This document shows positions 23,701 through 35,023 of a stretch of DNA of 64,000 bases, one piece after another; position 1 is the first letter of the stretch; each line of letters begins with the position of its first letter. Under the pieces are notes generated by a model. The model made no database searches. It had not been told where the DNA came from and saw only the letters and a list, made by a program, of their open reading frames with translations. Where the stretch lies: the NCBI GenBank assembly GCA_932521035.1, contig OW051495.1, forward strand, positions 5,456,001 to 5,520,000, in the 5' to 3' direction. Both the position numbers and the translations under genes were made by a program. This DNA is from Oscheius dolichura. Taxonomy: Eukaryota > Nematoda > Chromadorea > Rhabditida > Rhabditidae.

Positions 23701-26341
23701 TGAAATGGGAACTGCCCTCCGTCCGTTGAGCTAAGGATACCTGGGGCATTCCACTGATGAAGGCGTGGGCATTGGCCATCTTACAGGCGGCGATCATCCG
23801 TTTCTCGTCAATATCGACTCTTCCATACTGAAACCGATTGCTCGAGACTCACTCCTTGACCTACCTTGATGTTCTCCTCAATACTGCAGTTAAAGAGAAC
23901 CGGCTCCTGGGAGACGACCGCAATCTGGTTGCGAAGGTACTCGATGTTCAGCTCGGAGAGAGGCACTCCATCGATGGATATCTAAACTGTTCCCTTCTTC
24001 CAGTCCGAATGAATAGGTACCGTTCCACTCTCGACGTTGTAATAGTGGAGCAGAAGTCCGACGATGGTACTTTTTCCGCATCCACTGGCTCCGACGAGGG
24101 CGACCGTCTCGCCGGCTTTCACCCGAAGGGACAGCTGGTTGAGGACTTGGACATCGGGACGAGTCGGGTAGCGGAAGTTGACCCTCTCCACCACAATATT
24201 GCCCGTGATCGGGTGGTCCGTTATCCCGCTCTTGCTCGAGCTGTCGATCTCCGGCTCCTGAGATTAGTTATAACATGTCTACCGTAATCCCCCACCCTGT
24301 CCAATACTTCGAAAACTGAAGCAGCAGCTCCTTGAGCAGCACCGAGAACAGCGAACTGAGGACCGGCTTGCCCCAGGGCAATTGATCCCATCATCACGGA
24401 AAAGCTAAAGACAGTACGATAGGACAGATAGAATAAACACTTACAAGGCGGTCATTAGATCTTGGACTTGTAGATTGCCGCTGTGCACCCATCCGACCCC
24501 GACGTAGAAGGCCAGAGCGAACGAGGAAAAGTTGGTGAGACCCATGGCCAGGAAGGAGATTCCCATGAAGAGATGCTTCAATATTCCGGCCTTGCGAGCT
24601 TCGGCCACCGCATCGGCATATCGGTCTATTTCGAAGTGGAGTCCGCCCAGGGCGGCCACAGTTCGGATTGAGGAGATCGCCTGCTCCATTATACGGCCTG
24701 CTTTTGCATATTTCAAGGACTCGACCAAAGTAAATGTGGACATGGACTGAAACACATGAAAAAAATGAGGGAGAGGGTTACTTTGGCGATTCCAAACCCG
24801 CAGAGGGCCTGGATGGGCGTGAAGGCCATCATTATCAACGTTAATTTCCAACTGTGGGTAAAGGCCACGATAAATCCTGTCAGGAATTGGCTCAGGTACT
24901 GGAACATCAGCCCGATCTTGTCTCCCGTACCTTCCCTCACTCTCTCCAGGTTACTGTAATCAAGAGCTTGTTAAGTTTCCTTGAAAAGGAAAGAAAAATG
25001 AATCGCTTTCATTTTTTTGTCTAGAAAACTTCTAGAATATTCGATTCGGCCCCAATCTTTATCTCATGATATTCTACGCCCAATTCTGTATAAGTAGGTA
25101 AATTTTCAACTCGAAACACCGTATTCCTGGTTTTTTATCCTGTAAAGAAGGCGCCGCGACGGTGGCGCCCAAAATGTCAAAATTTCAATATCGCTTCTGA
25201 TTACCCTAATATTGGTAGCAATCGACTGCTCTCGTTGAGCTGAGTCCAATGATACTAATATCATCTTAGCTGGAAGAGATTTGAAGGAGTTAGCCCCTTT
25301 CGAATACACCCCCTTGCTCTTGATAAAGCGTTATTCTTCTTTAAATCGGTTTTAATTACAAAAACGCTTAGAAGGACACCCTATTTCAGCAAAAACGAAT
25401 GTTTCTAGTTTTCTAGACAATAAATATTCCTTTTCCCCGCACAAATCATCCCTCTAAACTTACTCGAAGAGTGTACCAGACAGTGAGCCGGCGTTGTTCT
25501 TGTCAAACCAGGGGATGTCTTGCCGGAGGATGGCCTCGACGAATCGTCTCCTGAGCCGGTTGCTCATCTGCTCGCAGACTATCAGGAAACAGGTGACCTG
25601 GAGACTGGCCGCCGTGAAAATGCCGACGGCCATCCCCGCATATCCCCAGACAACATTCATCACATCGTGCTTGAATTTATCGTCGGTAAAACCAGGGACA
25701 GTTACTGGAACGGGCAGCCATAGATAGCTAGAAACATAATTACTCACTGTTGTTTATAGTAGCTTCTTTGTCTATGAAATCTTGGGAGACTTTTCCTTGG
25801 AGGATGGAGAGCAGGGGCAGACCGGCTCCGGTGCCACAGGAGACGACGATGCCGAGCACGAGGAGACAGAGTTCGCCCCGGGTGGCATATCGAAACTGGA
25901 AACAGCTGGTCGGAAATGGACTCGGCTTTGGGAATTATCAGCCATTAATCAAGCAGTTCCTCTGGTTGCCGGCAGACACACCGGGGGAAAATGATAAGAA
26001 TCGGGCTGTTTCAGTATTTCTACTTCTACAAAGGGATCTAATTTGAGCCTACTCTTCAATGGAGTCTCTCAACTTGTTAAAATTGAGAGAAACCCTCTCA
26101 GGATCGCGAGAACCATCTCATCGGGTAAAGAATATTTGGCTGGGGCAGTGGCTCGCAATATTCAACCCAGACGAGAGGAGGAAGGGCTTACCAATGTCTT
26201 CAGCGGGACCTTCTTCGGCGGTTCAGCGTCCGGCTTTTTTGTCACGTCTTCAGAGGAATCACTGGAAGGTGGGCTTACCTGCCCAGACGGAAGTCAGACT
26301 TACCTGTGTCCGTTGGCTGCTCCATTCGACGAGGCGCCCAT
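20786..26341 (-). CDS. P-glycoprotein, full ABCB transporter
   Basis: This is a full-length ATP-driven efflux pump of the MDR/P-gp family at the plasma membrane. The Lys/Pro-rich N-tail ([15 protein letters not shown]) precedes TMD1 ([53 protein letters not shown]). NBD1 has Walker [10 protein letters not shown], signature [16 protein letters not shown] and [14 protein letters not shown] basic linker ([15 protein letters not shown]) offers phosphorylation sites. TMD2 includes [10 protein letters not shown] and [22 protein letters not shown]2 repeats [16 protein letters not shown] with [13 protein letters not shown]. The C-terminus is [13 protein letters not shown]. Many introns split it; two are near-identical to each other, and one of about 500 nt carries a TIR element. 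The start [12 protein letters not shown] is at 26339-26341. Confidence 0.93.
22207..22249 (-). other. Intron A, 43 nt, near-copy of intron B
   Basis: A phase-0 intron between ...FEDSGK and VAMEAIEHV in TMD2 of the P-glycoprotein. It starts gtttgacagtggg and ends ttctatag. It aligns with the intron at 22896-22937 over its whole length, with only a few differences. Confidence 0.85.
22896..22937 (-). other. Intron B, 42 nt, near-copy of intron A
   Basis: A phase-1 intron within ...[15 protein letters not shown] at the start of TMD2. It starts gtttgacagtggg and ends ttctttag. The flanking exons are unrelated to those of intron A, so the likeness is confined to the intron itself. Confidence 0.85.
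25017..25420. mobile_element. Candidate non-autonomous TIR element (MITE-like) in a P-gp intron
   Basis: The ends form inverted repeats: the left begins ttgtctagaaaacttctag at 25017 and the reverse complement of the right end, at 25420, begins ttgtctagaaaactagaa. Both continue to a shared attcg about 23-27 bases in. The 404-bp segment fills most of an unusually long intron in the P-glycoprotein gene and has no transposase frame. I see no clear target-site duplication. Confidence 0.5.
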
Positions 26342-27333
26342 ATTCGAGCAGAAGAGAGACTAGCTGTAAGATAAGGGCCACGGCTCACTCGTCCCAAATC
26401 ACATTCCCTCCTCCATTTTCTCGTCACCTTTTTGCACTTCTCACCGGGGCACATGGAGTTTGTCTTCGCCCAACGATTTCCGAATTCCGTCCAAGAAGAG
26501 AAGAAGAGGACAGAGCTTCTATCCTTTGTCTACAACTTCCCGTCAATTCCCTCCTCTCCAGTAAAACGTCTTTCAGTCGAGCATCTTTCCTGTGTTCCCT
26601 ATTCTTCTCTCCCTTACCGTTGAAATCAACCAGATGCGCATTCATTTTTCGAAGACAGACAAATAAACTATATAGAATAGCCCGAGCATAAGAGCCTTTC
26701 AGAATACGTATATTGTCGCCAGGAAGAGTTCTCCGAGCATGGCGTCGAGTGGAGTAATCTCTCTCCCTCGTGTTTATTCCCATCTCACAAAATTTGCTAG
26801 TAAACAGGTCATAACTTAACTTGTCATTGTTAAGAAAAACACAAAAAATTAGTGGAGATCATTTTATCAGAAAAGTTGTAGTTGATAAGCTGGAGGGGAC
26901 ACAAAGCACAGTGCTGCAGATCACAGACTTTTGTCACTTTCTGGGGTTCACCCGGTTTGTGAAGTTTGTTCACCAAGTGTTCGAATCTAGTCATTTCTGT
27001 GCTGCTCCTAATATTTTTCAATATTACACAATTTGTTGTAAGGAGTTTTCGGTTATCAGTGGTGTCACTGCTCCGCGGCGTCTAAACAAAGGAACAGTGA
27101 TTGCGGGAGGGGAGCGCCCCCCGAGGAAGAGCAATTAATAACCCCGACGAAGCTGTCGACACTCTCTCCCAGAGGGTCTCCCCGTGGAAACACTTCCCAA
27201 TAGCATCTTCTTTATTATAGTCTCGTTGTAAATGATCATCGTATCCGCCGTGGCTCGTCGTAGACTCTCGTCTGGCTGGAGGAAGAGACGCTGTACCCTG
27301 AGCCTGAATATCTTGTTTCTCTTTTAGGGGGGA
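26342..27333. other. Intergenic region between P-gp and the PAN/ZP gene
   Basis: No gene is called. Open frames at 26424-26783 (minus) and 26821-27138 (plus) show no family pattern. A minus-strand AATAAA (plus TTTATT near 27208) is the likely poly(A) signal of the PAN/ZP gene. Confidence 0.4.
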
Positions 27334-30300
27334 CTAACTGTTCGTGACTTCCGAAATGCTCGAGGCACACGATTCGTCGTCCAGCTGGGCGAAACAGAGA
27401 TTGTGTAGGCCACGAGCCAGGGCGAGGAGGCCGGCCGACCCAAGAAGGACACCTGCGATTGCGACGGCTGTTGCCTGCCAGCGGAGGACACAAAAACGCT
27501 CCTCCGAGGATAAAAACTCTGAATATTTTAATGCGTACCCCTCCGAGCGACGTTTTGACAGCTCCCTTGCATAGGGGATAGGCTTCTCACTCACCAGGAC
27601 GCGGCCTCTTTTCGGTGGCCGCCTTCTTCTCCCTCTCCACCACTGTCAGTGTGCCCGTCACCGTTTTCCTCTGTCCCCGGAAACTGAAGTCCGGTTTGAC
27701 TCTTGGACTCCTCTTCTTCCTTCCAAAACTCTTCAAGTTCCCATCACAGACAACCTAGAACGAGTCATTCGGCCCTTTTATGGCTCTTGCCGGTGACCTT
27801 GTCACACGGCCTCTCTTTCCTGTACGTGTTCCTCTATCTTCCCTTTATTCCAGATGACTAGGTACACCCCTCGTGGCCTCTACTACCAGGGTGCCGTTCA
27901 AGAAGGCCTTTCCATTGTCGTCGACGACGAGGGGAAGATCACTTCCATCGAGCCATCCCGACCTGTCGACAAAGTCGAAGATGTCATCCTGCTGCCCGGC
28001 TTTGTCAACGCTCACTCTCATGCCTTCCACCGTCATCTCCGGGGCAGAAGCGAGATCGGCGGCAAGTCGGCCGAGACGTTTTGGGCGTGGAGGGACAATA
28101 TGTACGGTCTGGTGGACGGGGTCACAGAAGAGACACTCTTCCAGGTGGGACTATTCTCTATCTCTGATATCGCATCTGTTTCAGTACTGTGCCACCACGT
28201 TCAAGGAGATGCTCTCAGCGGGGATTACGACCGTTGGCGAATACCATTACGTGCACCATGGAACGGGCAGATTCGACCTGGATGCAACGGTCATCAAGGC
28301 AGCGAAGTACGTGGGCATCAGGATAGTACTAATCCAGGTGGGGGGAAGAGCCTATCGAAAAGTGGCAATAGACTCTCTACGAGAGAGCTGGCTTCACCGA
28401 CGGGGAACTGCACCCAGTCCAGAAAAGTTTCACGGCCTCTTACGAGGAGTTCATCGAAAACTTGGAGAAGCTTCTAGAGGAGGAAGGGCCGACAGTGACC
28501 GTGGCCGTGGCCGGTAAGCATTCCAACTGGTTACTCTATACCAGTTTATAGCCCACTCTGCCCGCGCTGTCTCCCTCCAAAATATCCAAAGACTGCACGA
28601 GTATTCCAAGAAGAAAGAGCTGGCCTTCCATATGCACCTGGAGGAGCAGCCGAAGGAGATCGTCGACTGCCGGGCCTTCCACCAAAAATTGCCCTCCGAT
28701 CTCCTCTTGGAGAATCTTGCATTAGACGACAACTTCACCGCGGTTCACGCCACTTACACCTCCCCCGAAAATATGAAGAAGCTGGCTAAAATGGTTAGCA
28801 GGCGTTGAAAATGGAGAAGAAGTTGTTCTAGGGAGTGAATATATGTGTCTGTCCCCTGACGGAAGGATATCTGGGAGACGGCATTCCCGAGGTCAGCGAG
28901 TCGACGCATCTCTCGTTTGGGACAGATTGCAACAACAGAGTAGCCTTTTTGGAAGAGATGAGATGGGCCTGCTATACACAACAGGTATGCCCTTACTCTG
29001 CTTCAACTAGACGGACCAGATGAAACACAACTCTCGAAGTGTCGCGGGGCTGACGGCTCAGAAGCTGTTTCAGGCGGCCACTACCGGAGGGGCCAGGTCT
29101 TTGAAACTATCTGACAGAGTTGGCAGTTTTGAGGTAACCTGCTCCGTCTACTAAGAAGTGTATCCTCTCTAGACTGGGAAGCAGTTCGACGCGGTATTCA
29201 TCGACGCCTCCTCGGACCTGCTCAATGGCCTCCCAGCCGACCAGATGCTTGACGCCATCGTCTTTGGAACGGGGAATAGGGAGATCAAGAAGGTTTACGT
29301 CGACGGAAAGATAAGACTTGACCAGGAATAAATGGGAAGGCGACTCACTGGAGGACACTCATCCACACAGACGTCGATGGCGCATTTGATCCTCACTCTC
29401 CTCGAGCCGTCGAAGCGAAACGTCTTCAGACGAGTACTGAACCCGCCGGGGATCTGCTCGATCGGGTCGTGTATTAGTTTCCCCTGGACACGTTCTTCGG
29501 GACAGCTGAAAAGGGAAGTTATAAGGGGAGGAGAGGACGGGACCCGCGATAGATCAGCTTCAACGGTTCCGGCTCAGGAGGCGCGCCACCCACCCTCTCG
29601 GCTACACATTCGTTGACAAAGAAACCCAGTCCGGAAGATGGGTCGACCACTAAATTTGAGGTAGAATAAGGGATGAGAGCAACACACCCGTCCACCGCAG
29701 TTCCACCTTCTCTCCCAGTGGGACAACGGTCACCGGGGCTCCTCCGCGCAGAATTGCCATCTTTATTTTGTTGGACTTTAGCTCCACATCTCGGCCTCTG
29801 GAATGGCTGAGTTTTCAAAGGGACCCATTTCCTTACGGGGTGAAATCTCTTTCTACGAGTTTGGTGTAGTCGCAGGTCACGTTGAAGACACGATCCGTCG
29901 AGGTGACCAGGGAGGGCGAGGACATCTCATTCCTTTGGACGACGATCATGAATGACCAGTGGGAGGGACTCTGTCGCATAACATTATGTAGGGCCTTCTG
30001 AAACCAACCAGCTCCACTCCGGGACATCGCGGGGAGGCCTCGTCACTCCTGGGAAAGGGAATGTGGAGGTCGGCCTCTTTGCTGTCTGTGAACAGTGCTC
30101 GGCACGTGGCGAAGTGGTCTTTCACGTAGATGGAGCCCGAGGTGTTCTGCGAGAAGGAGATTCCCACCGTGACCCCGGACATTCTGCACTCGCTCGTCAT
30201 ATCTGAACAGCCACTCTGCTCGCCGTGTCTCCCAGCTAACTTACGAGCCTTGACGTGATTCCCGTTGCTAGCCACACTGTTAGTCTCCTCGAAGTCCTCC

Positions 30301-32041
30301 TCGTCGTCGATCACCGTCTCTTCCGCCTCTGCCCGAGTCTCTCCGAAGGTGGCCGCCTTCACCTCCGTCGGCGGGTCGAAGTCGTCATCCAAATTTGGCT
30401 CAACAAGCAAAGATGGATAGTCTGAAGTTGCCAGTGGAGTGGATACCGTAATCCGTGGTGCCGCGAGGGCCTGCTGTTTTTTCTCTTCCAAGGCGGCTGT
30501 GTCACATATCTGGAGACGGTTCTGAATTGCTAGTGAGACAACGATACCTTGTCAAAATAGTCGAAGCCATCCGCATGGAGAAAGAGTTCCGGGTGGCTGA
30601 ACTGGGACTTGTCAGAAAGGCCACACTCGTCCTGAAAAAAAGGTGGTTGGGAGAAACAGAGGGAGAGCAGACCAGGAGATTGTCATAAGTGACCGAGGCA
30701 CAGGAGGCGCCGTCGTCGATACACAGCGACAGACAGGAGTGGACACTGGGGGCAGAGAATACCTGGAAAGCAATCAATTCTGTCTACTGTCACCACAAAC
30801 CTTGTAGGGCTCGGCACCTATCTTCCGGTTGATAACATGCTCAAAAGAGGCATCGACACATCTGACCGTAGCTGGAAGAGAACATTGTCCCGTAAGACAT
30901 CAATGGCCTACTATTGAGACAGTACTTCTGGAAGTATTCCCCGGCCGAGATGGGACTCAGTTGAGCAGATTGCGTCGAACTGGAACGTGTCACAACTCCC
31001 GCCTCTGCCGATAGATGACATTCCCCTTTGGAGCCACTGAAGACAAAAGCCCGGCAAGGGAATCGCTCCTCTCCCACGTTGTTTGCCTAAAAGTTTGGTA
31101 ACTGTAGAAGCTAATTTGAGAGTACGGTACAGAGGGCGCGGCATTCCTCGATACTGTTGCTCTCGACTATGACGTCTTTCCGAGGGGCTATTCGGAAGTC
31201 TTCTGACCGGATCCAATGAAGAACACCTCCGCCGCAATCGACTAAAGTTGATGTTTAACTTATACATAGGAAAAACAAACCATCTTGGCAGACATTCTCG
31301 AAATAATCGACGAGGACATCGCTGACGCCTTCCCTAAATCCGGGGGATAGGTAAACTGGCATCTCTCTCACTTGAATAGTTTTGGCGATCCCTCCTTGGT
31401 GACTCTGTTGACGATACACTCGCCCGTCTCGTAGAAATACATCACAGAATTACAAGGGACGGGGAGGACGGGCGACAGACACAGTGAGAGACACTCGGAC
31501 AAGCCGCCGACCACTTCTACGTGGAGGGCATGGCCCGCCAACATCGACTGGGGATGACGCTCGAAGGCATACGGAGTGGGACAGAGACGGTCTTCTGAAC
31601 AGATAATGATATCTAGAGACAAATACTATATATACATACCAGTGACGCAGATTTGCTGGAAAAAGGCAAGCGGAGGATCAGCTTTGGCCAGCACTGATGG
31701 CCCCAGTGGCTGGCCGTCTTCTGCGTGCATAGCACACTCCTGAGCCTGTGCGTCGTACTCGAAACTCGAGCACGGATGACCCTAAACGCGGGCTGCCTCT
31801 CCTTGTATGACATGTGCTTACATTTGCCTCGGTGGAACAGGAATCGGCACAGACATTGAGAGTGACCTGGCTCAGCGAGTGGGTGGCGAACTCCATCAGG
31901 CGCAGTCCTTCTGATCGCAGATACGTCGTCTCGTTGCCCTTCCCACATCCTCGTCCAGCTGAGCCAGATTCCGATCAATACTGTAATTATTATACCTGAG
32001 ACAGTCGCGAGAAAGTGGATGAGGGCGAGCAGCACGAACAT
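27334..32041 (-). CDS. PAN/Apple and ZP domain apical matrix protein (NompA/NOAH-like)
   Basis: A signal peptide MFVLLALIHFLATVSG (ATG 32039-32041) starts a secreted or type I membrane protein. Several Cys-rich PAN/Apple modules follow, recognisable by repeats of the form VCADSCSTEA...FEYDAQAQECAMH, LSECLSLCLSP and HSCLSLCIDDGASC...VTY. After an acidic linker (EETVIDDEEDFEE) comes a ZP domain: CRMSGVTVGISF, FNVTCDY, GFFVNECVA, and a ZP-C end TRLKTFRFDGSRRVRIKC with DVCVDECPP. The last exons give VVCDGNLKSFGRKKRSPR, a furin-type cleavage site, and a TM helix (AVAIAGVLLGSAGLLALA). This order matches NompA and C. elegans NOAH proteins of the cuticle and sensory apical matrix. A 1,594-nt intron (27755-29348) holds the HutF-like gene on the other strand. 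Confidence 0.82.
27854..29331 (+). CDS. hutF: HutF-like N-formimidoyl-glutamate deiminase, nested gene
   Basis: This is an amidohydrolase-superfamily protein closest to bacterial HutF, which converts N-formimino-L-glutamate to N-formyl-L-glutamate and ammonia in histidine breakdown. Motifs: metal-binding HSHAFHRHLRGR, the HutF-type ETFWAWRDNMYGLVDG, GEYHYVHHGTG, AFHMHLEEQPKEIVDC, FTAVHATYT, CPLTEGYLGDGIPE and the metal-site Asp in SFGTDCNNR. Seven exons joined by 26-45 nt introns show it is a resident nematode gene. The ATG follows attccag directly. The stop codon overlaps an AATAAA (29327-29332), so the 3' UTR is minimal. The whole gene lies inside an intron of the PAN/ZP gene on the opposite strand. 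Confidence 0.85.
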
Positions 32042-32408
32042 TGACTGTCGCCTGTAATTGCCCTGCGGCCGAATTCCCCCCGTCCGGACTGACCAGAGAA
32101 ACCGTTGCGCAACCGGAGGAGTCGGGTAATTAGGGGACGGCGAGACTTACTTTCGCCAGGAAAAGTCACCCGAAACCCACAAGGGAAAGTTTTTTTACCT
32201 ACTGGAGCCATTTCACCCCGTAACCGGTAAAGGTTTTTGCCATCCTCGAAAAATGGTCAGAGACCATCTTTACAAGTTAGGGGGTGACGTAGAATTTCGC
32301 TGAACTGGCACCTCCTCGAGTCGGCGGAGATCTCGACCAAACGAGGTGCGACCAGTTTATCTCGTCCTCCTATAAAAGGACGGCTCCCTCTGCCCGGAAT
32401 TAGTCAAC
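32042..32408. promoter_or_regulatory. Divergent promoter region
   Basis: It lies between the minus-strand PAN/ZP gene and the plus-strand secreted-protein gene. It carries the TATAAAA at 32371-32377. A longer minus-strand frame upstream of the PAN/ZP ATG (from 32211) lacks a signal peptide and ends in a stop, so 32041 was chosen as the start. Confidence 0.5.
32371..32377 (+). promoter_or_regulatory. TATA box of the small secreted-protein gene
   Basis: TATAAAA lies 38 nt before the ATG at 32409, close to the right distance for a short 5' UTR made by ordinary transcription initiation. Confidence 0.65.
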
Positions 32409-32915
32409 ATGTGGCCCCTCCTTTTGCTCGTCTCCCTGGCCGCTGCCCAAAACTTTCAGCCGCAGTTTACCTCCTCAGGGACAGAAGGCGGCCGCTGGTT
32501 TCACGGAGGAATGGTGAGTGGGAGGAGGAGGACGAGGGGCGGAATCGGCCGTTTCAGGGCAGAGGGTTCGGCCGCTGGCCGTGTCACTACCCCCGGATGG
32601 TAGACCGTCTGCCGCTCGATGCCCAGGCCAAAATCCGATCCATTTGGAGCAACTGGAAGGAAGGACAGGACTGTGCCCAGGAGAGGATGCTCACCCGCCA
32701 ACTGGTACCCCTTCCTCCTCTCCCTCATCCGGTTTCAGTTCTTCACTCTGCCCCAAGAACAGCGGATGCAAATATTCCAAGCAATGCGGCAAAATTTCCT
32801 CCAGCGTCATCCTGAATTTGCCAACCTCCAAGCCAAGGGTGGCTGGCCCTCATTCTGGGGACGCCGACACCAGTGGAATGGAAACATGAACAATGGCCCC
32901 ACCCAGACTAGATAA
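32409..32915 (+). CDS. Small secreted protein, possibly nematode-specific
   Basis: A clear signal peptide MWPLLLLVSLAAAQ starts the protein; three exons join by introns of about 34-45 nt. The mature part has a Gly/Trp-rich start and then PLDAQAKIRSIWSNWKEG, CAQERMLTRQL and TLPQEQRMQIFQAM, ending in a Trp/Asn-rich tail. The helical middle loosely recalls small secreted nematode proteins of the DUF148/SXP type, but that is recollection and not firm. The TATA box 38 nt upstream and AATAAA at 32966-32971 give a complete small gene. The role is unknown; a secreted or cuticle-related product is likely. Confidence 0.75.
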
Positions 32916-32977
32916 TCTTCTTTTATGTCAAGTAACTTTGCCTCTTTCCAATTGCCGTCTCCCTCAATAAACTATTT

Positions 32978-34041
32978 CTAACCCAACTGTGGTGGTGGTG
33001 GACAGCGCGGAGATTGAAAACGACAAACCTCTGTCAGCAGCTTCACTTCCAAACAGACACCCATCCTGGTCGTTTCCGTCTTTCTCGCCTTCTCAACTAG
33101 AGCCATGTCTTTGGCGTATGATCTTGTTGTTTTCCACCCAATTCTTTGCCCACGATGGTAACTGTCGCTGAAACAAAGAGGAATAATTAGAGCAGTTTCA
33201 AGCCGACTTACTGTTTCTTGCCTGCTACCGAGTCATCGTTCCCGTCCGCTTCATATCCCTTCTCCAGATCCAACCAGTCGTCGAGGGCCAAGTTCTGAAA
33301 ATAAAGAGACAGCAGCGATATCACCCAGAAAAGCGACAAAAGCGTTGTTGTTTTAAAAAAAATTTAGATCAAAAAGTCCTCTGGGGGAGTGAGCCCTTCC
33401 AGTCTTCATTGATATCGGGGATTCATCTGCGCTATTCCAAACACCGCTGTGGACGCAGAGAATGCCCACGATGAAAGAAACCCGGGCCAGAACCCCTGTG
33501 CTCTAGAGATGATTCTATAGGGAGCACAGGGTCTCCGAGGAGGCGGATTCCCCTCTTCGAGTTCCGTTGGCCGTCTCACTTCTCCCCAATTCAGATCAAA
33601 AGGTACTCTCGGCACGGCGAGGGTTTAGTTTTAATGAAATCTTTTAAAAAGTTAAAAACATAGCTTAATTCTCAAAGGAGACGGCCATGTGTTGCTGGAG
33701 AAAAAGGAAGACTGACCTGGCAGAGAAGCCATTCCGTCTCGACCACCGGCCGACAGGTCCGGGCGTCACTATCGGACAAACTTCTTCGAATTTTGTTTTT
33801 CGCTTGTCAAAGGGTAACACTGGTTTTAAAATGGAACAGAGGGTTATACGTAGACCGTTCTAAACGTTTCCGATGCCAGTTTTAGGATTTCGAAGGCGAG
33901 AGAACCCTTCTCGTCCAGGAAGTTGTGATCGTGGTTTCTAGGTGGCTTCCATAGGAAGAGAGCCCCAGCAAACGATATGATGCCGATCATATTCGTGGCT
34001 CTATGAAGAGCCTGCCGTGTCATCTTCAGATATTTCGACAT
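32978..34041 (-). CDS. Unrecognised protein with two hydrophobic segments, joins uncertain
   Basis: The family is not recognised. From the ATG at 34039-34041 the first exon encodes MSKYLKMTRQALHRATNM, a hydrophobic stretch GIISFAGALFLW, and DEKGSLAFEILKLASETF. Further exons join in frame to give KTKFEEVCPIVTPGPVGRW, then FDLNWGEVRRPTELEEG and a second hydrophobic part FWPGFLSSWAFSASTAVFG. A later exon reads LALDDWLDLEKGYEADG. The last join and the stop are uncertain: one frame ends near 33100, another near 32978. It overlaps nothing on the plus strand except the 3' flank of the secreted-protein gene. Confidence 0.4.
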
Positions 34042-34545
34042 CTTCGATGAAAGGGGCTTCAGAACTAGGGCAGTAGGTCGCCTGAGCGGAAGATGTCCCT
34101 AGGCAAACGAACCTATCCCTTCCCAGCAAAATATTTATGTCTCCCCGTTATTTTGGGGGTATCTCTGTTTGCATAACATGGATCAATAGTTTCCTTATCG
34201 CCGTCACCTTTGTCTGCTCGGGAATCCTTTCCATGCCCCCCCCCCCCCCCCCCCCCCCCCCCGCACTAGCTTCTTCTCTGCAGCGCGTACTCTCCCTATT
34301 GCCGACAGCTCGTTCTCCCCATGCTCAACAGAAACTACTTCCGACCTAATTCGGTCCTGTTTACTTCCGCTCCATTCACATGACCTGATAAGAAGAATCT
34401 CCTCTATAAAGCATTGCTTCCCCACCGTACAGTATTTCTCCGCCGTTACTCATCCCTTCCCGGGGAATTTCACAACCTCCTCCATTTTAGGACAAAGCTG
34501 CGTCATCCTAACTATAAGCGGCGAAAAAGAGGCCAAAACTAGTAA
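34042..34545. other. Intergenic region with a poly-C tract
   Basis: No gene is seen. A run of 27 C occupies 34236-34262. Remaining sequence is AT/GC mixed and holds no promoter motif that I would name. Confidence 0.5.
34236..34262 (+). repeat. Poly-C homopolymer, 27 nt
   Basis: An unbroken run of C, hence poly-G on the other strand. The true length may differ from the assembled length. Confidence 0.85.
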
Positions 34546-34855
34546 ATGTTGGTAGCCGTGATTGTCTTTTCAACGGTGATATTTGGGTCGACGCTAGCCG
34601 AGGAGAAGCCGATCCGGCTGACGCAGTACTCGTCCGACAAGTGTACGGGAGATGTCATCTGTGAGTCTGTCCCCTTCCCAGTACAATCCCATTCCAGGTC
34701 CCTCTAATTTTTTATATTATTTCGCCTGTTGTGCCGACGAGTGTTGTCTGAGGCTACAGCCAGTCCCAGCCGTCATTTTGGGTCTCTTCGCGGCTCTGGT
34801 TGGAGTGGGAATAGTCTACGCCGTTTGTTGTTTTATATGCTGTCCCAAGCCCTGA
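34546..34855 (+). CDS. Small Cys-rich type I membrane protein (Shisa-like)
   Basis: Two exons encode a protein of about 90 residues. A signal peptide MLVAVIVFSTVIFGSTLA leads to a short ectodomain with paired cysteines (DKCTGDVIC, FACCADECC), then one TM helix (AVILGLFAALVGVGIVYAV) and a very short tail CCFICCPKP. The CC...CC-TM design is typical of Shisa-like (STMC6) proteins, which modify receptor traffic and signalling, but the sequence is too short to assign a subfamily. The intron is 37 nt. A second, larger protein of the same design starts at 41265. Confidence 0.7.
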
Positions 34856-35023
34856 GTCTGTCTTTCCTTGATCTCCTCTTATCCAGCACAAATTGTCTTC
34901 TCTGTACTGTGATTAGGTGTGATAAAGCTTTATTCACCGGGGCAAGGCACAGAAAAACGTCTCAATATGGGCACCGAACTGATAGCAGACATGGATATGC
35001 GCGGGGATATGACAATGGGACAA

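Noticed and set aside
26960-27000. tRNA-like B-box sequence (gtgttcgaatc)
   Set aside because: No matching A box at the proper distance and no cloverleaf stem could be formed by eye.
26424-27138. ORFs of 95-120 residues between P-gp and the PAN/ZP gene
   Set aside because: Low-complexity or mixed composition, no motif, no joins; likely chance frames.
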